DNA from: Entamoeba invadens IP1
Lineage: Eukaryota > Evosea > Mastigamoebida > Endamoebidae
NCBI RefSeq assembly: GCF_000330505.1
Contig: NW_004191835.1
Coordinates: 158,932-208,674 of the forward strand
Length of the DNA stretch: 49,743 bases
Reading direction: 5' to 3'
A program made the position numbers and the translations under genes. This document shows positions 30,891-42,359 of this stretch, piece after piece. Position 1 is the stretch's first letter; each line of letters starts with the position of its first letter. Below the pieces are notes generated by a model. The model saw only the letters and a program-made list of their open reading frames with translations, had not been told where the DNA came from and did not search any database.

Positions 30891-32299
30891 TTACTCGAAT
30901 TCGATTGTTTTTGTCTGTTTGTAGTCATCGTCGAGTTCTTCCTGAGCGATGCGAATGGTGTCATCGTCGTCTTTTTCTTCGACATTTTCAAACACATCGA
31001 AACCCTTATTTATAAGACCCACCTCCACAACATCAATAGCTTCTAATTTATCAAAACGAGTTTTCTCATCGATCCACTCGAGAAGAGTATACTTTCTTTT
31101 ACTCTCAATTCTTGGATTTGTGTTTGTCTTTAATAAAGTTAATGGCATTTCATTCTCCGCTAACACTTTCTCGTCTTTCTTCACTGATATTATAACGGAG
31201 TACGCTAATAAAAAACCTTCTTGTGTTTTGAATGAAGCGGGCACTTTCTCTGTCGGTATAATCATATTGAACAAAATGGGTTCTTGTGGCTCAGGGACGC
31301 CTTGTAAAATATCTATTGAACAAACAGTCTCGACGTTCTCTGCTTGGTTCTTATCGACAACAAAAATCTCTTTTTTCACTAATTTCATTTCAGTCACATC
31401 AAAGACATTGACCGAAGGATTGGGACTCTCGACTCGTATCATCCCATGGATAACATCATTCACATTGTAACACGTCGAAACTATCCCAAATGACATCATA
31501 ACTGGTTGAGCAAAAGTCACTTCATAACTCTTTTTAAATGGGGGTGGCGCATTGTAGAATATAGCTATGTCGACATCCTTGACCGTTTTCGAAAACGAAG
31601 TCCGTGTTAATGTCGTCCGAATAAAATATCTGATACGACCAATAACACCAAAGTAGGTGTCATACCGTTTCACTGTGTCATCAGAACGATCTATTCGACC
31701 AAATGTAAATGAGTGGACGTGATCCCCTATCTCAAAAACACGTGAAGCACATATGTCAATACTCTTCCGTAAGAATTCCTTCTTACAATTCTGAGAATCA
31801 GACTCTGTGTGTTATTGTTTCAATTGTATCCATTTCCAAGACTTAGTACTAGTAGGTATTATTAATTTTACTATATATGGTGGTTGTTAGAGTATACACC
31901 AAAGCTGTATCATATTTATTAGTATATTTTATTATACTATATAACACTTCAAAATGTATCGAAGAAAATTAAATATTTAATTGTTCAAATAAAATGTACT
32001 ATACTTGATCGATTTAAAAGGTTAAAATACTTTTATCTATTCTGATAAATTATAATACTATAAATGTATTATAATGTAATATATTTGATAATAATTATAC
32101 AATGTATTATACAACAATTATTATAAAATTAATGAATATGGTACAAAAACATACCTATCACACCAATAAGCTCCATCCTGACGCCTTGACACTCGCAGCG
32201 CTTATTTGAAACGGAAATGTAAAGTGAGCCGTAGAGGAACTCTCCTTCTAAAAAAGTTGAAAGAAAAACGTTTTGTCCGTTTGGGGTTTGAAATATCAT
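30891..32299 (-). CDS. Vps26/arrestin-fold protein, two exons
   Basis: Exon 1 (32299-32155) starts at ATG 32299 (MIFQTPNG) and contains GEFLYGSLYISV and CECQGVRMELIGVI. A 350-nt intron (32154-31805, GTATGTTT to ACACACAG) joins in phase to exon 2 (31804-30891). The junction gives QGVRMELIGVIE, the HQGIRIEFVGQIE strand of Vps26. YDTYFGVIGRIRYFIRTTL then matches the YESYIGANVRLRYFLRV strand. The 352-residue size fits Vps26. Canonical Vps26 is a retromer subunit that recycles cargo from endosomes; Vps26C/DSCR3 (retriever) has a similar fold. The C-terminus is unusual: KRKYTLLEWIDE and an acidic tail (EEKDDDDTIRIAQEELDDD). I cannot separate Vps26 from Vps26C by eye. Confidence 0.75.
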
Positions 32300-32762
32300 T
32301 TTTTTGTTGTGTTCCTCATCAAAGGCCAAAACGAGGTTGATTGTTGGAGACGAGAAAAAACTCTTTATGTCAAAACGAGTAAATTTGATGTTAAAACCAA
32401 ACCATTCTTGTTTGAAATTTTTCGTTTTTGTTTTTTTGTTTTTATAATTTTTGAATTTTGTTATTCGAAAATAAAATTTTTTTTTTTTTTAATTTAACTC
32501 AAAATCAACATTTATAGAACTATTTAAAAAATCAGAGAAATGTTTTAAGTAAATGTTTAATTTGTGTTTGTTAATTAAAAATATCATACTTTATGATTTT
32601 GATAGATTGTTGTAAGTAATGAAAACGTCATTTTGATATTTTTTTTCTTCACAATCTTTTATTAAATAAAAAAAGTATATATTTTAATAACAAAATCAAA
32701 AATAATAGTTACTCTCAAAATGACAACCAAGATTGGAATAAAGCACTGTTAAAGAAGTTAAA
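32300..32762. other. Divergent promoter region
   Basis: The spacer between the Vps26-like and SFT2 genes has long T runs near 32480 and is otherwise AT-rich. No ORF is supported. Confidence 0.35.
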
Positions 32763-33329
32763 ATGGAGAGCATAAAGAGTGGGTGGTCATCATTGAAAAA
32801 CACTGTAAGAAACACAGTAAATGGCCCACCTCAGCAGGAGGAGGACTACTTTTCTAAAAGTTGGTTCGACACGTTGGTCGGTGGTGACGACGACTCGTGC
32901 TGCGCGAAGTGTAAAATTCCCTTTACTGTTCGAATCACGATCGTTGGTATATTGGTGCTGCTGGGTGTCATTGCACTATTTTTGTCGTTTTCATTCATCG
33001 TCCTCCCAATGAAATTCGCCAAATTATTCACTGCTGGAAACGTTTTGATTCTTGCTGCGTCGTTCTTTTTGAGATCATTTTCCGCACAGATTAAATCATT
33101 GATGGAGGACAAGACCAAGCTGATCGGACTTGTTTTGTACATCACATCGATTGTTCTTGTATTGTTTGCAGCCCTTAAACTCAAATCGTTTTTTGTGACA
33201 ATTCCCTGCGTTATTTTCGAGATTATTGCTTTGCTGTGGTACTTATTTTCGTACATCCCTTATGGTCAGGAGATGCTCAAGAAGTGTGGAAGCTGTTTGT
33301 TATCGTCGTGTTTCAAGGGAGGAGAGTAG
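32763..33329 (+). CDS. SFT2: SFT2/Got1-family vesicle transport membrane protein
   Basis: The 188-residue protein has four predicted membrane helices at about 56-80, 86-104, 119-138 and 141-164, with a short loop between helices 3 and 4, as in the Got1/SFT2 family. The LPMKFAKLFTAGNVLILAASFFL stretch matches the SFT2 core (KFALLYTLGNLLSL...). The N-terminus is cytosolic with acidic and Cys-rich patches (EEDYF, DDDSCCAKC), and the C-terminus ends in a Cys-rich tail (CGSCLLSSCF) that could be palmitoylated. SFT2 acts with syntaxins in endosome-to-Golgi vesicle fusion. ATG 32763 follows a normal A-rich leader. Confidence 0.88.
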   Translation: MESIKSGWSSLKNTVRNTVNGPPQQEEDYFSKSWFDTLVGGDDDSCCAKCKIPFTVRITIVGILVLLGVIALFLSFSFIVLPMKFAKLFTAGNVLILAASFFLRSFSAQIKSLMEDKTKLIGLVLYITSIVLVLFAALKLKSFFVTIPCVIFEIIALLWYLFSYIPYGQEMLKKCGSCLLSSCFKGGE

Positions 33330-34295
33330 TAATTCAGTTATTGTTGTGTTATTGATATTCTTATTAACACAAGTAATGTATTTATTCTTGCTATAATATT
33401 GCTATAAAATCATTGAAATTTAATACATATTTTATTAACTATTTTTGGTTTAAAAGTGTGAAATTTATCTTTGAAAAACAAAAAATAGTTATCAAATATG
33501 TTGTTAGCAAAAGCACTCAATTTTGTAATCAATTGATTTCGCCTGAAAATGCATTTCATTAAAATCAATTATTTGTTATAATGAATTATTAATAGTAAAT
33601 ATAATTTATAATGTCCAGCACTTTTTTCATGTTTAACACTTTTCAGTGTCATACAAGACAATCAAAACGAGTACAATCGTGATGATTTTAATAAAAGCGA
33701 GTTATTCAGAATGTTGAACCAATGATTTTCAACACGTTCTTAATAAGAGAGAATCATGCAATCAATGAGTAATTGGGTTATGATAGAATAAAAAGATAAA
33801 AAAATGAAAGTGAAAAATAGAGATCTTTCGAAGATAAAATAGTTTAACTGCATAATCGGCAATTTGTTTGTTTTTTTCGAAGTCTCCCGGAACATTCCAA
33901 CCACTTATCATTACTCAACACTTTTTTTATTTTTATGAATTGAAATGCCAACTTGTTTTTGATTGAAACGCTTTGTTTAGATTTTTTAACCATTTCATGT
34001 TGTAGACAATTATTATCTACATAATCGGGAGATTATCTCTCATTAATCAAAACAAAAGATTAGAAAAGAAACAAAAAAGTCCAATTTTAGTCTTTTTTAA
34101 TTAAACGACATTTCCCGACTTTTTATTCAACGTCTACATAAAATAAATTCAAAAAATAACAAAGAAAAAATACAACTTTTTTGTTCTTTAGTATTTATCA
34201 AATTCTGACGGTAGTGTTTAATTCAAAATGCGTCAATTCCTCTGCAAAAATCGCACAAATCCCGAAAAACGCGTTGAAATGGCTTAAAAATTGAC
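33330..34295. other. Intergenic region with several small hairpins
   Basis: About 965 bp before the DOCK gene. Small perfect stems are visible at 33712-33734 (TGTTGAA/TTCAACA) and near 34000-34022 (TGTAGA/TCTACA). A perfect C-box-like GTGATGA occurs near 33680, but no D box is placed for it. The sequence CGACATTTCCCGAC near 34105 recurs in modified form near 49196. No ORF is supported. Confidence 0.4.
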
Positions 34296-37200
34296 ATGAA
34301 AATTAATGCTTATGAGGAAAATGAATTGTTTGGTGAGGAAGAGGACTTTTGTTCCAAAATATTACAATGAACTTCGCACAACTTGAAACACTCAAAATTA
34401 ACTAGAAGAATGAACCACAATTTTGACGTACAGGAAAAGCTCGAGAGTATATTGGAGGTGTCACTGTACCGCACAGAATTAGAAAAGACACCTCGGAGTC
34501 CACGCATCAAAGTGACTAAAGTCATCACTAAAGCACAGAATTTAACAAACGATTTGACTTTTGACGAACTTGATTCTGAAGGAAGAGATTCGATTGACAT
34601 TTATCAAGTGCATCACTTCCTTGAAACGTCATCTGTTGATAAGAAGCCAATTTATTTACTTATTAAAGATGTGAGACAGATATTGAATGAAATGTCCCTC
34701 TCGAAACCCTACTGTGTCCAACGAAGTGAATTCAATTTGTTGCTCAAATATATCAAAGACAATCAACCCACACTCGAAGCGATGTCTTTGGACAACTCTC
34801 TCTCGAAGAGATACGCAGCTTTGTATATAGCCCCAACCATTTTCTGCTTCATGAAAGGGCAGAGTTATATGTTTGGAGAATTAAGAAAAGAAGAAGTAAT
34901 TTGTGAAGACAAATATCATATGGCTGTGAAGGAGATGATCTTCGCATTACCAGAAAAAACTCCTCAACAACACATGTGGAAAACTATATTGCCAGACTCT
35001 TTTTTCAGTTCAGAGGAATTTCAAAGGGTTCTTGTTCGCCCCTCTAAAACCTCTTTGTTACGGAATTCACACCAGAATGTCATTCCTCCACAAATCTTTT
35101 TCGAAATGTTTGCGCCCAATTTTCGGTTTAAAGACCACGCCAATTTACTGGCAGGCGTTCATTTTCTCACAGAAAGTCAAAGGACTTTGCCGGAATCATT
35201 TTGTTTGCGAATTAAAAATATTAACATTGGTGGGGACGTACCACCCGAAACGTTACGATATGTTGGAGCAATATACGACCAAAATTCACAAGAGAAGTTG
35301 ACTGAGAATTTTGTGATGGAAAATGAAGGGGAGACTTTTAACGTCTTTTTCCTGACAAATCAGGTGAAAGGGAGCCAAGTGATTTTAGTCATCGACGTCT
35401 TAAGACGAGCCGGTGAAGATATCCAAACAGCAAGAGAGTTGTATTATAAGGGATTTGAAGATAAGAAAGTGAGAAAGAAATATACCGAACGGAAGTGTTG
35501 GGCGTATTGGCAACATTTGATGTTTGGGTACGCCAATTTGAAAGATGATTTCGAGAAGGAGAAAGGGGAGGAACAAATCATTTTCTTTAAGAGTGAATCG
35601 GAAAATGAAAGCATTTGGGAAATTCTGGAAAATGAAGAAAATCGAAAAAAAGCCGAAATGAATGCTTCCCTTTTCTTTAATAAAAACAACGAAAATGTAC
35701 AATGGAGGTGTGGAATGAATATATGGAAAAATCCACGGTCTGAGGGGGGACAAACTCTGTGTGACAGCAACAAAAGTAAATGTCAAGACTTTGAGAAACA
35801 ACCACTCAAAAATGGGCAAAAATCAGATGTCGAACCACCGAAACTCATACGTGTTTTAGACAACCTGCGCTATATAAAAAGCACCGAGGAGATTATCTTC
35901 GATTTTATCAATCGCCTTTACATCTACCCTCTCGACGTTTCTTTCGGTAAAGACAAAAAGAAGAAGACAGCGATATGCATAACTTTTCAAGTCTATTACA
36001 ACAAAGTAACAGAAAATTGTATATACACTCCTTCAGGGAGTCTCGACTCTAATTACTCTTCAAATCTCTTAGTTGGGAAGTCCTTTGGCACATTTGATGA
36101 GATCAAAATAGAGCTTCCCTTCCCTCTTAAAAACGGCCACTTTCTCGTCTTCACCATTCAAGAAATAGCCGATGGCAGTGTGAAAAAGGAGTCTTTCTCT
36201 ATTCTTACATTATACACTGATAACCACATCAACTTCCAATACGGAAAATTGGTCCTCCCCATCTACTCAAGTCTCGAGGAGGCATTGGCACCCCCTCAAA
36301 TACCAACAAAGAAATGGCTAACAGTATTAATAACACCATTCACGACAATATACCCAACTACTCCAGAAGCACATCTTTCTTTAGTTAATTTCTTGGAAGG
36401 GAATTTAGACCAAAATTTTAAAAATATCCCACTGATAGATACTATCCACTTTTTGCCTGTTATTCTCCAAACGTTTTTAGAGTCGAATACCGTGAAAAAT
36501 ATTGAAGTGTTGGCTTTGTTAATGAAAACGGTGTGCGGACATACAAATTCATCACAAAAGAGAAATTGTATTGTCGAGTCCTTTGTCCATAAGTTTTGCG
36601 ATTTCAAAAGTAAAGAGACGGAGACGAACTTAATTAAAGCACTGATCATTTTATATAAGTTTGATGACACAACTCCACAAACGGAGATCTTAAAACACTC
36701 GTGGCTCCCTTTTGAAATATTGAAGAAGTCGATCTCGCAAATTGGCGCAGACCAAAGTTTCTTCCAAAACCTATTAAACTTCGCGACGAGTTTTTCGAAT
36801 TGCATTCGGTCACATATCATGAAAAAGGAAATTTTGGGTGTTGAAGAAGGCAACGCACATTTCTCGTATTTCATTCGTTCAATTCTGGAATTGGGGTATA
36901 ATTCGGAAGCAGTCACTTTAATGGAAGAATATTTGAATAAACTGACTTGGCCGTATGACGTCTTAGTTCGTGGGAAGAAATACACCCAAGACCAACCCGA
37001 GATGGTTGCTTTAACACTGTTGAAAACGCAGTTTCTTGCTGTTTTTGAGAGCAGTTTAAGTCTTTACGAGTCGTCGAATCCTGGGAATATAGATACAAGT
37101 GATATCACTATGTTAGATGATTTGTTGTGGGTGAGACACTTACCTATTGCATTCTTGATGAGACAACACTTGTTTCTGCTGAATAAGAACGAAGAAATTA

Positions 37201-40200
37201 ATCGAGCGTCCCTCTATTTAATGGTTGGAATGGTCGAAAGACTCGACTTGGACTCGACACTGCAAGGAGAGAAGAAAGAATGCGTTGCTGCTATGTTCCT
37301 TCCTTTTGTCGTCCAATTCATTGAAAGCTTCGAGGACTTCGCGACGTGGAAATTCATTAAAAACACAGAGAAAGTGAATAAAGAAAAGAGCTCCCATTTA
37401 CTGCGAACGATGGGAGAAAGGTCGATGACTCGAGTGCCTATCAAATTAAAGGAAATGAATGTTGAACTAATGACGAGTGACACTTTATTACTGAATTCAA
37501 GAGAAAAGAAAATTGTCGAAACGCCACTGCAGAACATATTTGATATTGAAATGCTCGGATTGATCTTTGTGTGGGTACTTAAAAACTTGAAAAAGGAGGT
37601 CTTAGTCGAGTGGATCAAAAATGAAGTTCCTTCGCGGTTACAAATACTTGTGAATATATTAACACGTTATATCTTACTCTTTTCATACTTTCCTATAAAC
37701 GAGACTATCGATGTCTATGAGGAGGTTGATCGGAATATTAAGTTGATAGTGAATGGACTGAAAGAGCACGGGTACTTTTTAAATATGAACTTGTCACTCT
37801 CCTCCGCGTTTTCAGAAGACTTGTTTAGCCCAAAAAGTAACAAATTCTCCATACCAATCAGTCGAAGTTTAAGACTGATTAGAAGGGATGACGAACAACA
37901 CGAGAAGTTACATCAAGTACTTGGAAGGGAAATAGTAAGAGAGTGCCTTGAAGTGTATCACTTGATATTTAATTCTTTGGTCAACCAAGAGGCTATGGAG
38001 CATCTTGAGATAGTCAAAACAAATATAGCAACAAAACTCCTCGAAGAAAAAGTGGTGAATGATGACATCTTCACATTCATCAAGAACTTGTTTGTTGAAC
38101 ACAAGAAGTACATTTTTTTGCGGGAAGTGAAGAGTTTTCGATGAAACTGATGAACTCGTTGATTCCGAATGTTTCAGTCTGATAACAAGGAGATCAGAAG
38201 GAGAAGTGTCGAGATGATGTGCTTATATACAAAATATAATTATATCCAATCGGGCAACATATTTAGGAGTATTTCACTGATAACAACTGGCATTGTAGAA
38301 GTCAATGAAATGAACCGAATTTGTTTTGATTCGTGTATTTCTGCGTTACATGAGCTTCACAAAACGGATATTAAAAGCATCACTACCAGTGTGGTGGATA
38401 TTAAAAGAGATTTGTTGACACCAAATATCCAAAATTTGAAGAACAGAAAATTAATTATACGAACAGAAACACTGGGAGATATAGAAGCACTTTGTATCGT
38501 CCTTTTAGACTTAATTGCTATTAGACTTGATACGTTAAAATTCCTCAGTGAATTCAAATCAACACCTGTCAACAAGTATTCCAGAATGATTGAGACTGTT
38601 GTTGGAATACCATTTATTATCAACGAGAAGGTGCTCAACAATTTGGAAACAAACTTGATCAAATACGACGATTTGAGTGTCTACAAAACAGTCTCGAAAA
38701 TCATGAAGAATTTGAAGACCAAATTTAAGGAAGTAAAATTGATGGAGACAAAAATGTGTGAAACTGCACAACGGAATAAAGAATTGGAGTCGCAGACAAG
38801 TAAACTCTGTGAAGAGACTAAGGAAGAGTGTTTGAAAGGGATTCGGTGGGTATTAAATATGTTTGTCACATTACCACTTGATATTAAAAACGCAGGACTT
38901 AATTATTTGACGGCTCGAAATCGGAGTGAAAAGTACACAAAAGAAGCCGAGGAACTAAAATCGACTTATAGAAAGCGTCTGCAAATTCTTGAGGATAATC
39001 CTTTATTTCCAGTTTCTTTTGTTGAATACGAGGAAATTGTGAACGACTCGTTAAAAGTGAGTATTAAATATCATGAAGTGTTGTACGCCATAGCAAAGAA
39101 TATGAAGATGTGTATAACTGAAGACAAACGTATTAATACTGAAAATGGGCAACAGATGTCCTTACTGCAAAAGCTCTATGAAGATCTTTTATTTAACTTG
39201 GATAAAACCAACTCATTTGAAAAGTCCCAAAAGTTGAAGACAATGAGTTTTCCAAAGGAAATTCCGTTTGACAAGAACTTGAAAAGTTTGAGCTTCTCGT
39301 GCTTTAATTTGTTCATTGAAGTAGTGCCTTTGATTGTCAAAGTACTTCAAAAGATCGATAAGATAGTCGAGAAGACAAGTAATAACCAAATGAAGCTTGA
39401 GGGAGCCGAGAAGTGGTTTGAGTTGGAGAGGGGGTATATCACTTCTGTTATTCAATTGAAAGAACAGGACAACGCAATCAAAGTTGTGACTAAAACGCCG
39501 ATGCATGAGTCTTCTGTGGTGATCTTTGTGATGACTGATATCATCAAAACGTTGATAACTGATGGGAAACTGTTTAAAGAGAAGGTGAGTAAAAGTGTAG
39601 AGCTTCGGGGAACGTTGAAACGGATTCTTTTTGAAGAAGCATCAGGGAGGAGTAGAAACCCAACAAAGAGAAGAATTACACGACGGTCGTTGCGTGTTGA
39701 AGATAAGACTCTTCGGAGGATGACAGTCGCGTATAATTTGGATAACGATGAAAAGGCGTTTGGGTGTATAGAAAATGAGAATGAAATGGTTTGGAAGTTT
39801 CTTGAAGATATAGCGAGTGAGGGGAGTAAAGTAGAGAAGATGGTTGAAGCCCTCAGTCAGAAATACACAAGTTGTAATGTGAAAGAAAAAGAGCGGGAGA
39901 CGTACCGAGAGCGTGTAAAGGCGTTATGGGAAACATATCGAACGACACACTTTGGGAATTTCAGTGCATTAAAAGAATTTTTGATTAAAGAAGTCGACGA
40001 AGATGTTCCATATGATGGAGACGTCGTGTTAATTCCCGACGACAAAGTCGAAGAAAAAGAAGGAGGAACAATGAAGAGTGACGTACAAGAGAATGCATTG
40101 CCCATCGACGCAAAAATAGAAGGCAAGAAAGAAGAAGTGGTGAGCAAAAGAGTGACTCGAGCAACAAAAGTGACTAAACGAGACAAGGTCGTCTCTCTTG

Positions 40201-41765
40201 TAGAAGAGATGGTTACGGGCAATCTTGACTATAATAAAATGCAAAAGCCGAAGAAGTTTGCGACCCAGAAACTTAAAGTTGAAGTGGTAGAAGTGAGTAT
40301 TCCACAAATCAACTCGTTGCTCCAAGAAGATTTAATAACAGAGAAAGGTACCTTTGTAGAAGACTCATTTTTGGACTTGAACCTCTATAAAATATCACAG
40401 TATGAACTCTCAATGAAAAACTTGAAGAAAGAGGTCCGACAGTTGATGACCAAACATACTGAATTGAATGAAATACAACAAAAAGCAAGAGACCCTGATT
40501 CATACACAGAACGATTGTATACATTTGCCTGTGGATATTCGGAAACGCCAAGACTGTATTTGAAGTGGGTGGAAAAGATGGCAGAGGAACAAGCGATACG
40601 GCAAAATTATTTGGAAGCGGCACTTGCAGTCACAAATTTGGTCATTTTTGTCTCACATTTTTTAGAAGGAGGAAAGATCTTTGAAAAGATTCGCAAGATC
40701 TCCCCCGCAGACTTCTCGAGTTTCTCAAGTTTTGGGAAGTACGAAAAGGTGGAGAACAAGAAGTTTGATGAGGTGATGAAACAAGAAGAGATTGAAGGAT
40801 TCAATCAGAGTTACCTTCTGAAATACGTCGACTCTGCAGTGAACTACTTTATGATGAAAAAGGCATATGGGTATGCTGAATACCTTCTTGAGGCCACGGT
40901 GGAGTACTTAGTGTCACAAAATGAAATCGTTCGTCTGCAAGAAGTTCATAATAAGATGAGAAATGTGTATGACCAAATGTCAAAGAATAAAAGCTTTGAC
41001 ACACATTTTTATTTGGTTGGATTCTTCGGGAGTGTCTTTGAGAAGATGAACGAGAAGGAGTATGTCTATCACTCGTCGTTACCAAAAGATATTTTTACTA
41101 TAGAAATTAAAGGGATTGTACCTTTTGAAAAGAAGAAGGAAATCATTGAATTGGGTGAGACGGACAAAACAAGTGGGTTGCCTTTGGATCAGATTTATAT
41201 CAAAGTTGTTGAAGTCTATCCGATGAAAGAAGATGGTGAATTTTGTTCGCAAGTGTTTAAGAACGAGTTTTTAGTCAAAAGTGGGCAAGAGACGTATAAG
41301 CGTCGTATCGTGTACGAAACAGCCCAACCCCTTCCATCACTTATACGTCGTCAAATCATCATAAATAAACAGTTGGATATCTACATGAACGCTATTGAAA
41401 CGTCTTTGGACGAAATCGACGAGATGTCCGCAGCACTCAACAAAGCGACTATTCCACCTATAACGGAAGAACTCACAGAAAAACTTAAAGTTGTTTTGCT
41501 TGGCGAAAATGGTCCAATATACGCAGTCGAGAACTTTTTGGGGAAGAAAATAGAGGAGTACCCACCCGAACAAATCAGCGAAATGTGGGAACTGATAGCA
41601 ACACTTTTGGATAACATCAAAAACGCACTCCCCGTCCATTTGAGAAACTTCCCCACTCATCCACTTACTTCACAATTTTCAAACGCTTTTAGGAAGCTCA
41701 AATTTATTGTGAATGATGCGCAAATTAATGTTCAAAATGTTGTTGGCGTGCTTGCGTTCAGTTAA
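34296..41765 (+). CDS. DOCK-family Rho GTPase exchange factor (DHR-1 + DHR-2), probably three exons
   Basis: Two long open frames in the same register (34383-38144 and 38169-41765) form one DOCK protein. A C2-like DHR-1 domain (LYIYPLDVSF..., SFGTFDEIKIELPFPL..., about residues 510-630) lies in the first. The catalytic DHR-2 (YVDSAVNYFMMKKAYGYAEYLL, THFYLVGFFGSVFEKMNEKEYVY, LLGENGPIYAVENFL, about 2060-2440) lies in the second. The stops between them are removed in frame by a 51-nt intron (38127-38177, GTGAAG to TTTCAG). At the 5' end a 78-nt intron (34328-34405, GTTTGG to ACTAG) links a short exon with ATG 34296. The sum is 2,446 residues. DOCK proteins activate Rac/Cdc42 at the plasma membrane and drive actin-based motility and phagocytosis. 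The donor GTGAAG is atypical; two separate genes are the alternative. Minimal start: ATG 34410. Confidence 0.82.
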
Positions 41766-42359
41766 AGTACACACCAAAATACTCACGTGGGTAAAAATGT
41801 TGGAAATCATTCAATTTCATTTTCTTCTGTGGTATTGAAACAGTGGAATCAACTTCACTTGTTATTGTCTATTGGAATTATATTTTGTAGATATAATATA
41901 GTTGTTTTAGTATTGTTGTAGTTCTATTGAATTGTAGTTTGAGTTACTAGCGTCACTCGTTAATGTCTCAAAATCTGTCGGAATCTACTTTTTTGTATTT
42001 GCCTTTGATCACACTTTTGGAACGATTTTCTTATCCAACAACCATTTGATAATAAAAAATAAATAGTTTTAATATAGTTTAAATCAACAAAAACATTTTT
42101 TGTTGATTTTTGAGGTTTTGATTTCTGAAAGATATGGAACGAAAAAGAAGGAAAAAATGAACATTTCCAATTTTTGTTTATAAAAACAAAATTAAGAAAT
42201 ACATATTTTTTGTTTTTTTTTGCTCGGAAAAAGCTCTTAATTTTGCTTTTGTTCAGTTTAAGGTTATTGATGTGATTTACGAATTGCCAGTCAAGTCAAA
42301 AATGGAAGAAAAACAAAACTAAATTCATGTGACTTTTCTAGTAAGTCACAACCCCAATA
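41766..42359. other. Intergenic region with a 13-bp hairpin containing paired CAACAAA motifs
   Basis: 42081-42093 pairs perfectly with 42097-42109 around a CAT loop. The stem contains CAACAAA (42085-42091) and its complement TTTGTTG (42099-42105), about 260 bp before the ANTH gene. Otherwise nothing is recognised. Confidence 0.45.

Noticed and set aside
33676..33790. Possible second C/D snoRNA starting with a perfect GTGATGA box
   Set aside because: No CTGA box at a suitable distance and no terminal stem.
36296..36985. 229-codon minus-strand ORF inside the DOCK gene
   Set aside because: Antisense to a long conserved frame; no recognisable domain.
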